This document shows positions 32,972 to 42,290 of a DNA stretch of 64,000 bases, in pieces. This DNA is from CAVQND01 sp964653485 (GTDB lineage: Bacteria; Verrucomicrobiota; Verrucomicrobiia; Limisphaerales; UBA8199): positions 15,378 through 79,377 of the forward strand of contig CAZZFF010000010.1 in assembly GCA_964653485.1 (NCBI GenBank), read 5' to 3'. A program made the position numbers and the translations under genes. The notes under the pieces were generated by a model. It had not been told where the DNA came from. It made no database searches and saw only the letters and a program-made list of their open reading frames with translations. Within the stretch, counting starts at the first letter, position 1; each line of letters starts with the position of its first letter.

Positions 32972-35900
32972 TCATTCGTCGTAGGTGAATACGACCTGGG
33001 CACCGGCAATCCGGACGCTTGTTATTCGCGTTTGCGCATCGGAACGCAGACGATAAAAACATTGCCCTTGGACCCGTGCCGCGGTGACGGTCTTTTGGGT
33101 TGGGTCAACAGTGGCGCCGGGTTGATCCACGAATGGCCCCAGAGGAGAAGAGGATGTTTGCAGCACCAGGGAGCCGGGGGCGTAAACCACGACCGTGAAG
33201 GTCTGGCTGGCGGACAAGGGGGGCACTCCATTGTCTGTCACGATCACTGTGAGCGCATTCGTGCTGGCTGCTTGGGCGGCGGACGGCGTCCAACTGAACT
33301 GGCCGCCTGGGGTTATCGTGGCTCCGGCCGGCGCGCCCGGTCCCAGGGTGAAGGTGAGGGTTTGAGGCGGTTGGTCCGTATCCGTTGCACTGACGGTGAA
33401 GCTCAGCGGGGTGTTCGCATACACTGTCTGATTAGGAATTGCCGCCAGCACTGGAGGCGTGTTTGGCGCATAGACCACCACGGTGAAGCTCTGGCTGGCG
33501 GACAGGGCCGGTGTCCCGTTGTCGGTCACACCCACCGTGATTGTATTGGTGCTGGGCGCCTGCGCGGCGGTCGGCGTCCAAGTGAACTGGCCGCCGGGGG
33601 TTATCGTGGCTCCCGCTGGCGCCCCAGGTCCCAGGGTGAAGGTGAGGGTTTGAGGCGGTTGGTCCGTATCCGTTGCGCTGGCGGTGAAAGCGAGGGTTTG
33701 GCCAAGGACAATGGTCTGGTTCGCGATTGTCCCCAGGACCGGCGCCGTATTCACCGAGTCGGACCAGGCGGTAAAGCTGAAGTTATCTATAGCCAGGCCC
33801 TGGGCCTTGCCCGATGAATCGGCCATCTCCCAGACCAACCAAAGGGCCGCGCACGGGGTCCAACCGGTGATCGTTTGGTCAAGCACGCTCAGATTTGTCT
33901 GGTTGAGGGGCGATGTGCCGTCCACGGGCACGCCGCCCGAGGCGGTCGAATCGGTTGGGAAGGCCACATTCAAGCTCGGCAACAGCGCGGTGGCGTTGGT
34001 CGAAAAGGCGTTGGTTCCCGTCGCATCGAGCACGTAATAAAACTCGAGTGCTTTTGGAATGTCGGACTGGCGCCAAAGTTCTCCCGTGAACTGGAGGCTG
34101 ATGTGATCCAGGGTGGAACCGGTGCCATTAATGAAGCGGGCGGCGAACGCGGTGGGGCCGGTGCTGCTGGTCGCGAGCAGGCCCAGGGCCCGGTCGGCGC
34201 TGCCCGGCAAGCCGAAGCTGATCAGCCCGCCTGTTGTTTGGTCGCCGTCGGTCGCGCCGAACTTGACCCCGGCGGCGCCCCAGCCGAACCAGCCGGAGAG
34301 GGCCGAAACTCCCAAACCCCCGCTGCCGTCAGTCCCGACGACGGGGCAGGCGGCATCGACAGGATTGGCCAGCGAGTAGGTGATGGCACCAATCGTCACT
34401 GGGTTGTCGGCGTTGACCGAAGCGGCCCCAGGATCGGGCAAGGCATCGAAGGTCTGGGTATAGGGGGTGCCTGGGGCCGTGTAGAGGATGGAGGAGGCGG
34501 CCAAGCTCACGTTGTTGGAGGCGCAGGGGGTCGCCACGATGAATTCCTGCCGGTCGAAGCACTGCCCATCCGGAAACGAACCATAAGAGTGATCGAGACC
34601 GACATTGGCATAGTTCACGTAATCCAGCACTTGGAGTTGGCCGTTGTAGAAGCGAGTCAGGGCCAGGGAGCCGGAGCCGCTTCCGAGCGTAAAGCTCGTG
34701 TGCAGCTCGTTGGTCGTCGAGAGATTGATCTGGCCGTCGGCGAAGATGACTTTGAATTGGCCGGGGTTGATGACGGCACCGCTGGGGAAAACCCATTGTG
34801 TCAGGTTGGTGTAATTGTTGGCCAGGTAAAGGCCGCCGAGAGAAACGGCGGTGGCGGTGGGGTTGAACAGCTCGATCCAGCCGGCACGTTGGCCGGCGCT
34901 GTTGGTGATGCCTGTGAGGTTGTCGGCCTGGAGTTCGTTGATCCACAAAGAGGGGAACGTGGACAGTGACGCCAGGACGCTGTTACTGACGCCGGGGGTG
35001 CTTTGGGCCAGGGCCGGAAGGGTCGGCGGAGCCGGGTTGACGGACGCAGCGTAGCTTGTGCCGGAGGACAGGCGCAGCACCAAGGGACCCCCGTTCGTGC
35101 TTTGCAGGTACCAAAAGCTGAGCGTGCAGGGGGCATTGAGAGCAAGGGTTGAACTGAGATCCTGGTAGATGGCATTGCCGCTGCCGGCGCCGGCGGCCGT
35201 GGCCACGACGTGAAGACTCGAGTTTCCAGAGTGGCTCACGGTCGAGCTGATCGTCGATTGCGCGAAGTTCGCGGTCAGGTTCCAACTGCCGCCCAGAGGC
35301 GACTCGAAACCGCCATCGGCAACCAGGTTCGTGCCGGCGCTTCCAACCAGACTCACGTCGTCGACATAAATGTCCCCGGCGGAGCCGAGGTAAATGTAAA
35401 TCACGGAAGACGTGGCCAGGATGTTGGTTGTCACAAACACCCATTGAGGGGGCAGGCTTTTCTGCGCTGACGTGTAGGGCACCGCCGCCCAATTCCCCGG
35501 GCGCCAGTTATCCTGGCGTGGATCGATCAATTGGAGCGAACTGCCGTTGGTGCCGGCCGCGGGCGGCCAGGGAGCGGCGCTCCCATATCGCACCTTGGCC
35601 ACCACGAGATCGTTGGTTCCGCTGCCGCCGGGCTGAACGAGGGAGAGAGTTTCGCCCCCGGTTTGGAGGGTTCCGGTGAAGGTGTCGAAGGGTGGGAAAT
35701 GCCCACCGTATGCCGCGGCATACGCCGAGGGGTTGGCTGCCAGGACCAGGAAGCCGCGGGGGGCGATTGCCGATCCGGGAGGGAACGTGTAGGAGATGCC
35801 TTTGAATTCCCAACCCGAAAGGTCAAAGGTCACGGTGCTCGAGTTGTTGTAGAGTTCGACGAATTCCGCGCCCGGCACTTGGGGCTGGCACATGATTTCA

Positions 35901-38900
35901 TTGATCACGACCTGGCCAACAGGCGCGGGGGTCACGGAACTGACCGCCGAGACGGCGGCACTGGCGCCCGGGACAGGCTGGCCATTGAGGCCCACCCCGA
36001 CCACGGAGAGTGGGTTGGCGCCGTGCTGCAAGGGGACGAGGACGGTCCACCCAGTGACGCTGGTCCACGTTACAGGCCGCTCGACGCCGTTGAACTCGAG
36101 GGTCTTGACGGCCAGCGGCGCCGTGCCGCTGACGACGGCGACATCGTTGCTGACGACCGTCGATTTGACGGCGAAGGGGACGCTGCTCACGCCTTGGTTT
36201 GTCAAGGTCGTTAAGAGCGAGTTGTGCATCGTGCCTATCCACTGTTCAAGTCCGCCGGCTTCCGCGGGGTTCTGGACCACCAATCCGTAGGCCGCGTTCG
36301 TCAGCCCGTTGGCCACGAAAGCCGCGTACTTGGCCTCCAACAAGGGATTGACCACGGAGTTGTTCATCGCCAGGTTGGCAATGTCCTGCAACGCCCGGAG
36401 ATAAGCCCGGCGGTAAGGCGTGTAGGTTTGAAAGGCCCCCATGATCGGGTCGTTGGACCCGACATTGAACAGTTGGCTGGCGTCCGGGCCCCAGGTCTGA
36501 GTGCCGCCGCCCAAGGTGATGTTCCAGTCCCATTTTAACACGGTCCATTTGCCCATGGTGGGTTTGTAACAGTACATGTTCCACTGGTTCTGGGTTAGGA
36601 AGGAGTCCCAGTCGCCGGTGGCGTGTTCCATGGCCGAGAGGCGCATCCATTCCTCAGTGTCGACCTGGGCTTCCATGTCAGTGTAGTAAGAGGGGCTGGT
36701 CGTAGGAGTGTTGGCGGCGTCGATGAGGGCGAATACATCCCGGTAATCGTTGGCTGAAACGGGATATTGTTTGATGAGCCACATCCACCGGTAGCGGGCC
36801 AGCTTGTATTGGTTCGGCACGCCGTTGATGGTGGTGGTGTACGCGTCCAGGGTACACCACGAAGGCATGCTGTAGTTCATATACCCGTTGGATTGCAGCG
36901 CAACATCGCCCTCGAACCAGCCGTGGTTCTTGTAGAGCAACCCGTTGCTGTCATTGGGCCAGTACTCCTTGATCATCTCAGTGCCCGGCACCTGGGCGTC
37001 TTCCATCATGGGAGCGTGGCGGTTGCCGTTGACGTAATAAACATAGTAGCGCCGGTTTTGCCTCGTTAACCCTATCTTGTGGGCCATCCAATAGGAGGTT
37101 TGTTCGCGTTGAATGGTATCGTCGTCCAGAGGGCCGTTGCCGGGCACGTGTTGCTTGTCGAAGGAGGCCGTGCCGAAGACCTGGTCATCCTCGGGCATGT
37201 CCCAATGCATCCCGCCAACGGTGCCGATAGGGGAACCGGTGTATTGGTGGTAGGGACTCCCGGCGTAGCGCCCGCGCCAGTCGTAAACAACCCGCCCGCC
37301 GCCGTCGACCCAGGTGCCGTCATAGGTTTCATGGGAAACCCCGCCCCACGTGGCCCACTGTTGGGCCCAGTTCTGCGTGATAAAGACGTGGTGGTGGCTG
37401 AAACTGCCGGTCGGGATTGTATCCCCAAAGACCACGACGCACTCGCGCGGTATCCCGGCGTTGTCCTTGAGATCGGACGGGAAGATGTTTGTCGCGCCCG
37501 AACCGTCGGTGGCCTGGACGAGGAATGCGACGACCGTGCCCGCCGGCTGGGCCGGGATGGTGGCGCTGTAAAGTCCATCCCCAGCCAAGGCATCTCCCCC
37601 GGCGCCGTTGTCGGTCATCGCCACAGAGGTGTAAGTGGGGGTCGGGTTGACCGCCGTATCGATGCGATAACGCAGCGTGGGCTGAAACGGGTTGATGTCG
37701 TGAAAGCGTGCCGTGACCACGACCGGCGCATTGGCCGCCGGGAGGCTCGGAGCGTGTTTGACATCGAAAATAGCCGGCCCCGGCTTAGGCGTGTAGCGGC
37801 TGTTGGGTTGGCCCGGCGTGCCCAGGTTTGCCGGCACCGGCATCGCCCCGGTAACTTCCACGAAGTTGCCGTTCAAACGCATCAACACCTCCGGCCAGCC
37901 GTGGAGCCATCGCGCCTTGAGGCGTAATGTAGCGGTCTGCCCCGAAGCCAGGCTGGTTTGGGTGAGCGAGCCTTGGACGTAGTCGCCCAGGGTCCACATG
38001 CTGTCGCTTGCGCGCAGATGCAGGGATTGGCTGCTCTGGTAGCCCCCCAGGCCGCTTCCGGTCTCCAGGCTCGAACGCAGGTGGTCGCCCTGCGGGCTCC
38101 AGCCCGTCAGGCCCGATTCGAAGGTGCCATTCGAGACGATGTTCGAGCCGGCGACGCCGCCCGGCCGCACCTCGAGATTGTCCACAAGGCACTCTCCGAC
38201 ATCGAGCAAGCCAACCTGAACGAGACTGATCGGGTTGCCATTGTAGGTCGAACCGTTGTCCAGGATTCCCGTGAATTCGAGGTTGGTCCACACGGACTTG
38301 GAGGTTTCGTTGCTGTCGGCCCAGTTATAGGCGAGGCGGTGGTTGGTGTTGGGGTTGATCAACTCGAGGCTGCTGCCGCCGCCCTTGGCCCACTGGCCCC
38401 ATCGCCCGCCGACGCCATAGGTAACCTCATCCTGGACGACGTAAATGGTATTGGTCACGAGGCTCCCGGTGGCGGCGCTGGTCAAAGACTGGGGCATCGC
38501 CAGGGCCACGCGCTCGCCTTTGTGTGAGAGCTTGCCGGTGTAATTGCCCACCGTGTTGCCCGCGTTCAGGTTCGGGTACTTCGCGAACAGATTCGTCTGG
38601 TTCCGGGCAACAACAAGGTAGCCGTTCGGCGCAAGGCTGACGTTGGTTGGGAACGTGAAGGTAACGCCGGCGGTGAATTGCCAACTTGCCAGGCTGACCG
38701 TGTTGGAACCCTTGTTGAACAGTTCGATGTATTGATCATCGTCGTTGCCGGTGATGGGGTCGTACATCAGCTCGTTGATCACGATGTCGCCGATCCACAC
38801 CGCGCTGTTGTTGGTGCCTGGGGTGCGGGCAGCCAGCGGATAAAAGTCAGCGCCCCCATCCGGCCAACGGCCCCAGGAAATGCCATCGGCTTGCGCCTCG

Positions 38901-41900
38901 AACTGGACCGCGTCAAGAACCCGGCTCCCATCAGGCTTGATGAAGTACAGTTTTTCCCCCGACCCATCCAGCGTGAAGCCCAGTTGGGCCTGGTTGAAAG
39001 AGAGGAAGCCGCGCGGCCCAATCAGGGTGCCGGTCGGGATGACGAACTTGTTGGTGGTTGGATCGTCGGTCAGGATGCAGCCGGACAGGTCCGTGGTCTG
39101 GCTGCTGTGGTTGTAGAGTTCGACAAATTGCGACAGGGCGGGGTTTTCGGAGTGGGCCAGCACTTCGTTGATGACGACGTTGCGCAGGGGGCTTGGGCGG
39201 TAGGCATCGCGCCCCCCAGGGGAGCCGCCGACGACGTCACTGATGTCCCAGGCTTGGGGGTTCCCTTCACCGTAAGTAGGGTTGGCCAATACGATGGAAT
39301 GGCCCGTGCCGTGGGCGCCCACCGGCCACGGATAGTCGCAGGAATACGGCACCGTCAGCAACACCGCGCCTTGGTCATCGAGCAGGGTAATCGTGTCGGC
39401 CTTCTTAAGGCTGCCGGTGTAGGGGCCGGCTACGTTTGTGATGCCGTACACATTCAGTATGCTGCCCGGCGACGCCGCCACCACAAGAAAAGCGCCGCCC
39501 CCCAAAACCGTCCCGGCCGGGAATGTGTAATTCATGCTGTCGCCCACAAGCTGGAAACCGCTGATATCCTCGAAAAAGGGATTGGAATTGTAGAGTTCGA
39601 GGAACTCGATGTTGTTGGTATCGGGGCGCGGGGCGGGTGTATACATGATCTCCGAAACCACGATCGGAGTCAGCCTGCTGCACGGGCCCAAGGGTTCGTG
39701 CGGGTTGGTGACGGGGCCGACTACCGCGTTTGTCACGTTGCCAAGGTCAAGGAATTGGGCCGTGGTGGCCTGGCTGGGGTTGTGGCTGGTGACGGCCAGG
39801 CCGACGTAAAGCTGGCTGGACAACACCATGACCGCGCTCCCAAGGGGTGTCCAGACCGCGCCATCATAACCGGCATAGCCGGTGAACGTATTGCCAACCC
39901 GGGTGAGGCGCAGCCAGGTGTCCGGAAAGTTCGGCGGGAAACTCCCCGACACATTCGCCTGACTGTCGGCCGGGTCGCGCCATTCAAAGAACGAGCCGGC
40001 CATGGTCGGCGTGGCCAGGGCCGCGGCAAACCGGCTGTCAGAGTCCAAGGTCTCCCGGGCCATAAGCCCGGCTTTTGCCCAGACATCCGACCCACTGAGT
40101 CCGGCCAGGCATACGGCGATGTCGAAATTGCCCGTTCGGAGTTGGTAATTCATGTTGAATTGGTCGTTGGCGCCGCCGATGTCGCTGCCTGAAGCAGTGA
40201 CGGTGATGTTGTTGGACGCCACCGTAACGACGGCGGGGACCGGCGGGTTGCCAATGTCCTGGCTGGTATAGGACACGGCCATAAAAGTGACGGCCGTGTT
40301 GGAGGCGATGGTGTTCGGGACGGAGGCGCGGTCGCGCACTCCATTGATGACGAGCGTGTAGTTGCTGCCATAGACCAGCGGCGCGGTCGCGAGGGTCACG
40401 GTGGCGTTGTCAGCCCCCAGCGAGGCCCCGGAAATGCCGAGCCCGTTTGTGAAGGAGTAATTGGCCGTATTGGCGGCGCTGGCCGGGTCCACGGCTTTTG
40501 AGTAAACCACCTCCACGCTCGAGGTGCCAATATTCAGTGCCCTCACCACGGTGGGCGGCACTGTGTCGCGCAGGACTGTCAGGGTGATCGGGGCGCTCGT
40601 GAGCGCGCCAATCGAATTGGAGATGGCGCAACGGTACACCTGTCCGCTGGCCGCCAGGCTCACGTTGCTGATAGTGAAAGACGCCGTGGTCGCGCCGGCG
40701 CCGGTCATGGGGGTTCCGTTGACCGACCACCAGTAGCTCAGCGAGGATTGGTTGGTGCATAGGACAGAAAGGAAGACGTTCAGCCCTTCGACGACGGTTG
40801 TGTTGGTCGTTTGTTGGAAGATGCCGGGGATGCTATCGACCCCGGTGAACGGGATCATCCGGGTGCCCGCCGTGCTGAAGGAAGGCATGGGTTCTTCGAT
40901 CGTGCCGTTGGGCAGTTGCCACTGCACGGTCAGGTTGTCGCCCCCGGTGCCCTGTTGCATAATCGCTTCCACGTAGTAACGCTGGCCTCCCGCCAGGTAC
41001 AGCGGTTGTCCCTGCTGGCTCGCCTCATCGGTCCACACCTCGGCGGGCGTCCAGCTACTAACCCAGCAGATGGGGAGTTTGTGAGCCGGATTTTCATCCT
41101 GGCTGACGAATAACTCGGACGTGTCATCGCTGGATATCCAGAAGGTGTAATCGCCGTTGGTGGGAGGGACTACAAAAGCGCGCAGGCGTTGGCCGTAGTA
41201 GTTCATTCCGGTGTTCACGGCGGTGGCGAAGTTGGTCAGAGTTTCCGTATAGGCAGAGTTGGGATTGTTGGGCCACTCCGGATTGTCCGTCAAGTTGGTG
41301 AGGGCCGCGAGAGTATCGCCCACAGAGGCGCTCAGACCGGTCCAGAGCTGCCGGTAAATGCCAAAAGCCGGCGGTGGGGGCGGGGCCGGCGGGGTTTGAG
41401 AGGAAAGGCTGACGTTGGCAAAGGTCGAGGTGTTCAGCAACCCGTCGTTGTGGGCGGTCACGCACAAACCGAGGAGAGGCCAGGTGCTGTTCATCGTAAT
41501 GGTCTGGGGCGCGCCGACAAGCGTCCACGACACCCCGTCCGCGCTGTAATAGGCGCTAAACTCGTAGTCTATCTGGACGAGCTTGACCCAAATGGGGGCG
41601 ACAACACCGGTCACCCCCGTGTAATCGCACTCCCCGTCCGTGCTGTTGCGCCACTGGAAGTTGACCCCGTTTCCGGGGGTGATAACCACGTTGGCAAACA
41701 TCGCTCCAGCCGTGGTGTCGTCCCGCATCATCACCCCCGCCTTGGCCCAGGGATCGGTGTCCTGCATCCCGGTCACTTCCGCCACGATGACATTATTGGT
41801 CGGGTGCTGGTAAAGGAAGTTGAACTGGTCCCCCGTGCCCCAGATATCGGCCCCGCCTCCAGACACAGTCCAAGTGCCGTTGGCATAAGACGCCGAGCCT

Positions 41901-42046
41901 GAGTCCTGGGGAGAACCGATGTCCACGTCGGTCCAACCGGCTGGGATTTGGCCTAAGACGGAACCGGCGCCGGAAAACAGTGCCAGGACCCCGGCGAGGA
42001 AGACCAGCCGACGCGTTCTTTTCGACTTGGGAAGGAATTGCTCCAT
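32972..42046 (-). CDS. Giant secreted multidomain surface protein with PA14, lamin-tail and CotH domains
   Basis: A 3,024-residue exported protein; the start MEQFLPKSKRTRRLVFLAG leads a signal peptide ending near GSVLGQ. Approximate domains: two jelly-roll modules of the DUF1349 type (40-200 and 600-760), PA14 near 230-370 (YGQRLRAFVVPPTNGDYTFW), an Ig-like module near 415-500, and lamin-tail domains starting near 793, 954, 1087, 2044 and 2368, each opening with VxNE-type strands such as DIVINELMYDP. A CotH-like kinase region is near 1600-1950, and two near-identical cadherin-like repeats lie at 2766-2958. The C-terminus has no sorting signal of the PEP type. CotH proteins phosphorylate secreted proteins in spores; here the role is unknown, probably surface assembly or glycan binding. 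Confidence 0.85.
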   Translation of the reverse strand: MEQFLPKSKRTRRLVFLAGVLALFSGAGSVLGQIPAGWTDVDIGSPQDSGSASYANGTWTVSGGGADIWGTGDQFNFLYQHPTNNVIVAEVTGMQDTDPWAKAGVMMRDDTTAGAMFANVVITPGNGVNFQWRNSTDGECDYTGVTGVVAPIWVKLVQIDYEFSAYYSADGVSWTLVGAPQTITMNSTWPLLGLCVTAHNDGLLNTSTFANVSLSSQTPPAPPPPPAFGIYRQLWTGLSASVGDTLAALTNLTDNPEWPNNPNSAYTETLTNFATAVNTGMNYYGQRLRAFVVPPTNGDYTFWISSDDTSELFVSQDENPAHKLPICWVSSWTPAEVWTDEASQQGQPLYLAGGQRYYVEAIMQQGTGGDNLTVQWQLPNGTIEEPMPSFSTAGTRMIPFTGVDSIPGIFQQTTNTTVVEGLNVFLSVLCTNQSSLSYWWSVNGTPMTGAGATTASFTISNVSLAASGQVYRCAISNSIGALTSAPITLTVLRDTVPPTVVRALNIGTSSVEVVYSKAVDPASAANTANYSFTNGLGISGASLGADNATVTLATAPLVYGSNYTLVINGVRDRASVPNTIASNTAVTFMAVSYTSQDIGNPPVPAVVTVASNNITVTASGSDIGGANDQFNMNYQLRTGNFDIAVCLAGLSGSDVWAKAGLMARETLDSDSRFAAALATPTMAGSFFEWRDPADSQANVSGSFPPNFPDTWLRLTRVGNTFTGYAGYDGAVWTPLGSAVMVLSSQLYVGLAVTSHNPSQATTAQFLDLGNVTNAVVGPVTNPHEPLGPCSRLTPIVVSEIMYTPAPRPDTNNIEFLELYNSNPFFEDISGFQLVGDSMNYTFPAGTVLGGGAFLVVAASPGSILNVYGITNVAGPYTGSLKKADTITLLDDQGAVLLTVPYSCDYPWPVGAHGTGHSIVLANPTYGEGNPQAWDISDVVGGSPGGRDAYRPSPLRNVVINEVLAHSENPALSQFVELYNHSSQTTDLSGCILTDDPTTNKFVIPTGTLIGPRGFLSFNQAQLGFTLDGSGEKLYFIKPDGSRVLDAVQFEAQADGISWGRWPDGGADFYPLAARTPGTNNSAVWIGDIVINELMYDPITGNDDDQYIELFNKGSNTVSLASWQFTAGVTFTFPTNVSLAPNGYLVVARNQTNLFAKYPNLNAGNTVGNYTGKLSHKGERVALAMPQSLTSAATGSLVTNTIYVVQDEVTYGVGGRWGQWAKGGGSSLELINPNTNHRLAYNWADSNETSKSVWTNLEFTGILDNGSTYNGNPISLVQVGLLDVGECLVDNLEVRPGGVAGSNIVSNGTFESGLTGWSPQGDHLRSSLETGSGLGGYQSSQSLHLRASDSMWTLGDYVQGSLTQTSLASGQTATLRLKARWLHGWPEVLMRLNGNFVEVTGAMPVPANLGTPGQPNSRYTPKPGPAIFDVKHAPSLPAANAPVVVTARFHDINPFQPTLRYRIDTAVNPTPTYTSVAMTDNGAGGDALAGDGLYSATIPAQPAGTVVAFLVQATDGSGATNIFPSDLKDNAGIPRECVVVFGDTIPTGSFSHHHVFITQNWAQQWATWGGVSHETYDGTWVDGGGRVVYDWRGRYAGSPYHQYTGSPIGTVGGMHWDMPEDDQVFGTASFDKQHVPGNGPLDDDTIQREQTSYWMAHKIGLTRQNRRYYVYYVNGNRHAPMMEDAQVPGTEMIKEYWPNDSNGLLYKNHGWFEGDVALQSNGYMNYSMPSWCTLDAYTTTINGVPNQYKLARYRWMWLIKQYPVSANDYRDVFALIDAANTPTTSPSYYTDMEAQVDTEEWMRLSAMEHATGDWDSFLTQNQWNMYCYKPTMGKWTVLKWDWNITLGGGTQTWGPDASQLFNVGSNDPIMGAFQTYTPYRRAYLRALQDIANLAMNNSVVNPLLEAKYAAFVANGLTNAAYGLVVQNPAEAGGLEQWIGTMHNSLLTTLTNQGVSSVPFAVKSTVVSNDVAVVSGTAPLAVKTLEFNGVERPVTWTSVTGWTVLVPLQHGANPLSVVGVGLNGQPVPGASAAVSAVSSVTPAPVGQVVINEIMCQPQVPGAEFVELYNNSSTVTFDLSGWEFKGISYTFPPGSAIAPRGFLVLAANPSAYAAAYGGHFPPFDTFTGTLQTGGETLSLVQPGGSGTNDLVVAKVRYGSAAPWPPAAGTNGSSLQLIDPRQDNWRPGNWAAVPYTSAQKSLPPQWVFVTTNILATSSVIYIYLGSAGDIYVDDVSLVGSAGTNLVADGGFESPLGGSWNLTANFAQSTISSTVSHSGNSSLHVVATAAGAGSGNAIYQDLSSTLALNAPCTLSFWYLQSTNGGPLVLRLSSGTSYAASVNPAPPTLPALAQSTPGVSNSVLASLSTFPSLWINELQADNLTGITNSAGQRAGWIELFNPTATAVSLGGLYLANNYTNLTQWVFPSGAVINPGQFKVIFADGQINLSTTNELHTSFTLGSGSGSLALTRFYNGQLQVLDYVNYANVGLDHSYGSFPDGQCFDRQEFIVATPCASNNVSLAASSILYTAPGTPYTQTFDALPDPGAASVNADNPVTIGAITYSLANPVDAACPVVGTDGSGGLGVSALSGWFGWGAAGVKFGATDGDQTTGGLISFGLPGSADRALGLLATSSTGPTAFAARFINGTGSTLDHISLQFTGELWRQSDIPKALEFYYVLDATGTNAFSTNATALLPSLNVAFPTDSTASGGVPVDGTSPLNQTNLSVLDQTITGWTPCAALWLVWEMADSSGKAQGLAIDNFSFTAWSDSVNTAPVLGTIANQTIVLGQTLAFTASATDTDQPPQTLTFTLGPGAPAGATITPGGQFTWTPTAAQAPSTNTITVGVTDNGTPALSASQSFTVVVYAPNTPPVLAAIPNQTVYANTPLSFTVSATDTDQPPQTLTFTLGPGAPAGATITPGGQFSWTPSAAQAASTNALTVIVTDNGVPPLSASQTFTVVVYAPGSLVLQTSSSPLGPFVDQPGATVDPTQKTVTAARVQGQCFYRLRSDAQTRITSVRIAGAQVVFTYDE
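33170..33748 (-). repeat. Two tandem 288-bp repeats (96-residue cadherin-like modules)
   Basis: The 3' part of the giant gene contains two copies at a 288-bp offset. Both encode ATDTDQPPQTLTFTLGPGAP and GATITPGGQF identically, and much of the DNA is unchanged as well. This indicates recent in-frame duplication or gene conversion of one 96-residue module. Confidence 0.85.
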
Positions 42047-42156
42047 AAAGATAAGTTTTGCGCTCAAGGGCATGAGGGAGAATAAGCAGCAGGGTTCGTG
42101 CCGGATTGTCACACACTGGTTCCGGCCAGCAAGAGGATCACGGAAGAAGAAATGTG

Positions 42157-42191
42157 GGGTATAGCTCCCAGGAAAGTGGGAGCCGTTACCC
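42157..42191 (-). promoter_or_regulatory. Structured leader hairpin upstream of the giant gene
   Basis: On the minus strand GGGTA and GCTCCCA pair with TGGGAGC and TACCC, giving a 7-bp perfect stem with a 6-nt loop inside a further 5-bp stem. It lies about 110 nt before the chosen ATG at 42046, within the 244-bp gap to the GH95 gene. It does not match a riboswitch class I know. It may be a terminator-like or processing structure, and it argues that the longer open frame to 42259 is not coding. Confidence 0.5.
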
Positions 42192-42290
42192 ATGTTCCTG
42201 CCGGATGCATAGGCGAAACGCAGTGTCTCAGAGTCAGGCACCGGGGGTCTATGAAACATCCCGGTCAGTTTGCGCCAGCGGCATGATGGT

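Noticed and set aside
33170..33748. CRISPR-like or transposon origin of the tandem repeats
   Set aside because: The repeats are in frame inside a protein gene and encode domains of constant length.
42047..42290. c-di-GMP or other known riboswitch ahead of the giant gene
   Set aside because: The hairpin is real, but the conserved core of a known class is not present.
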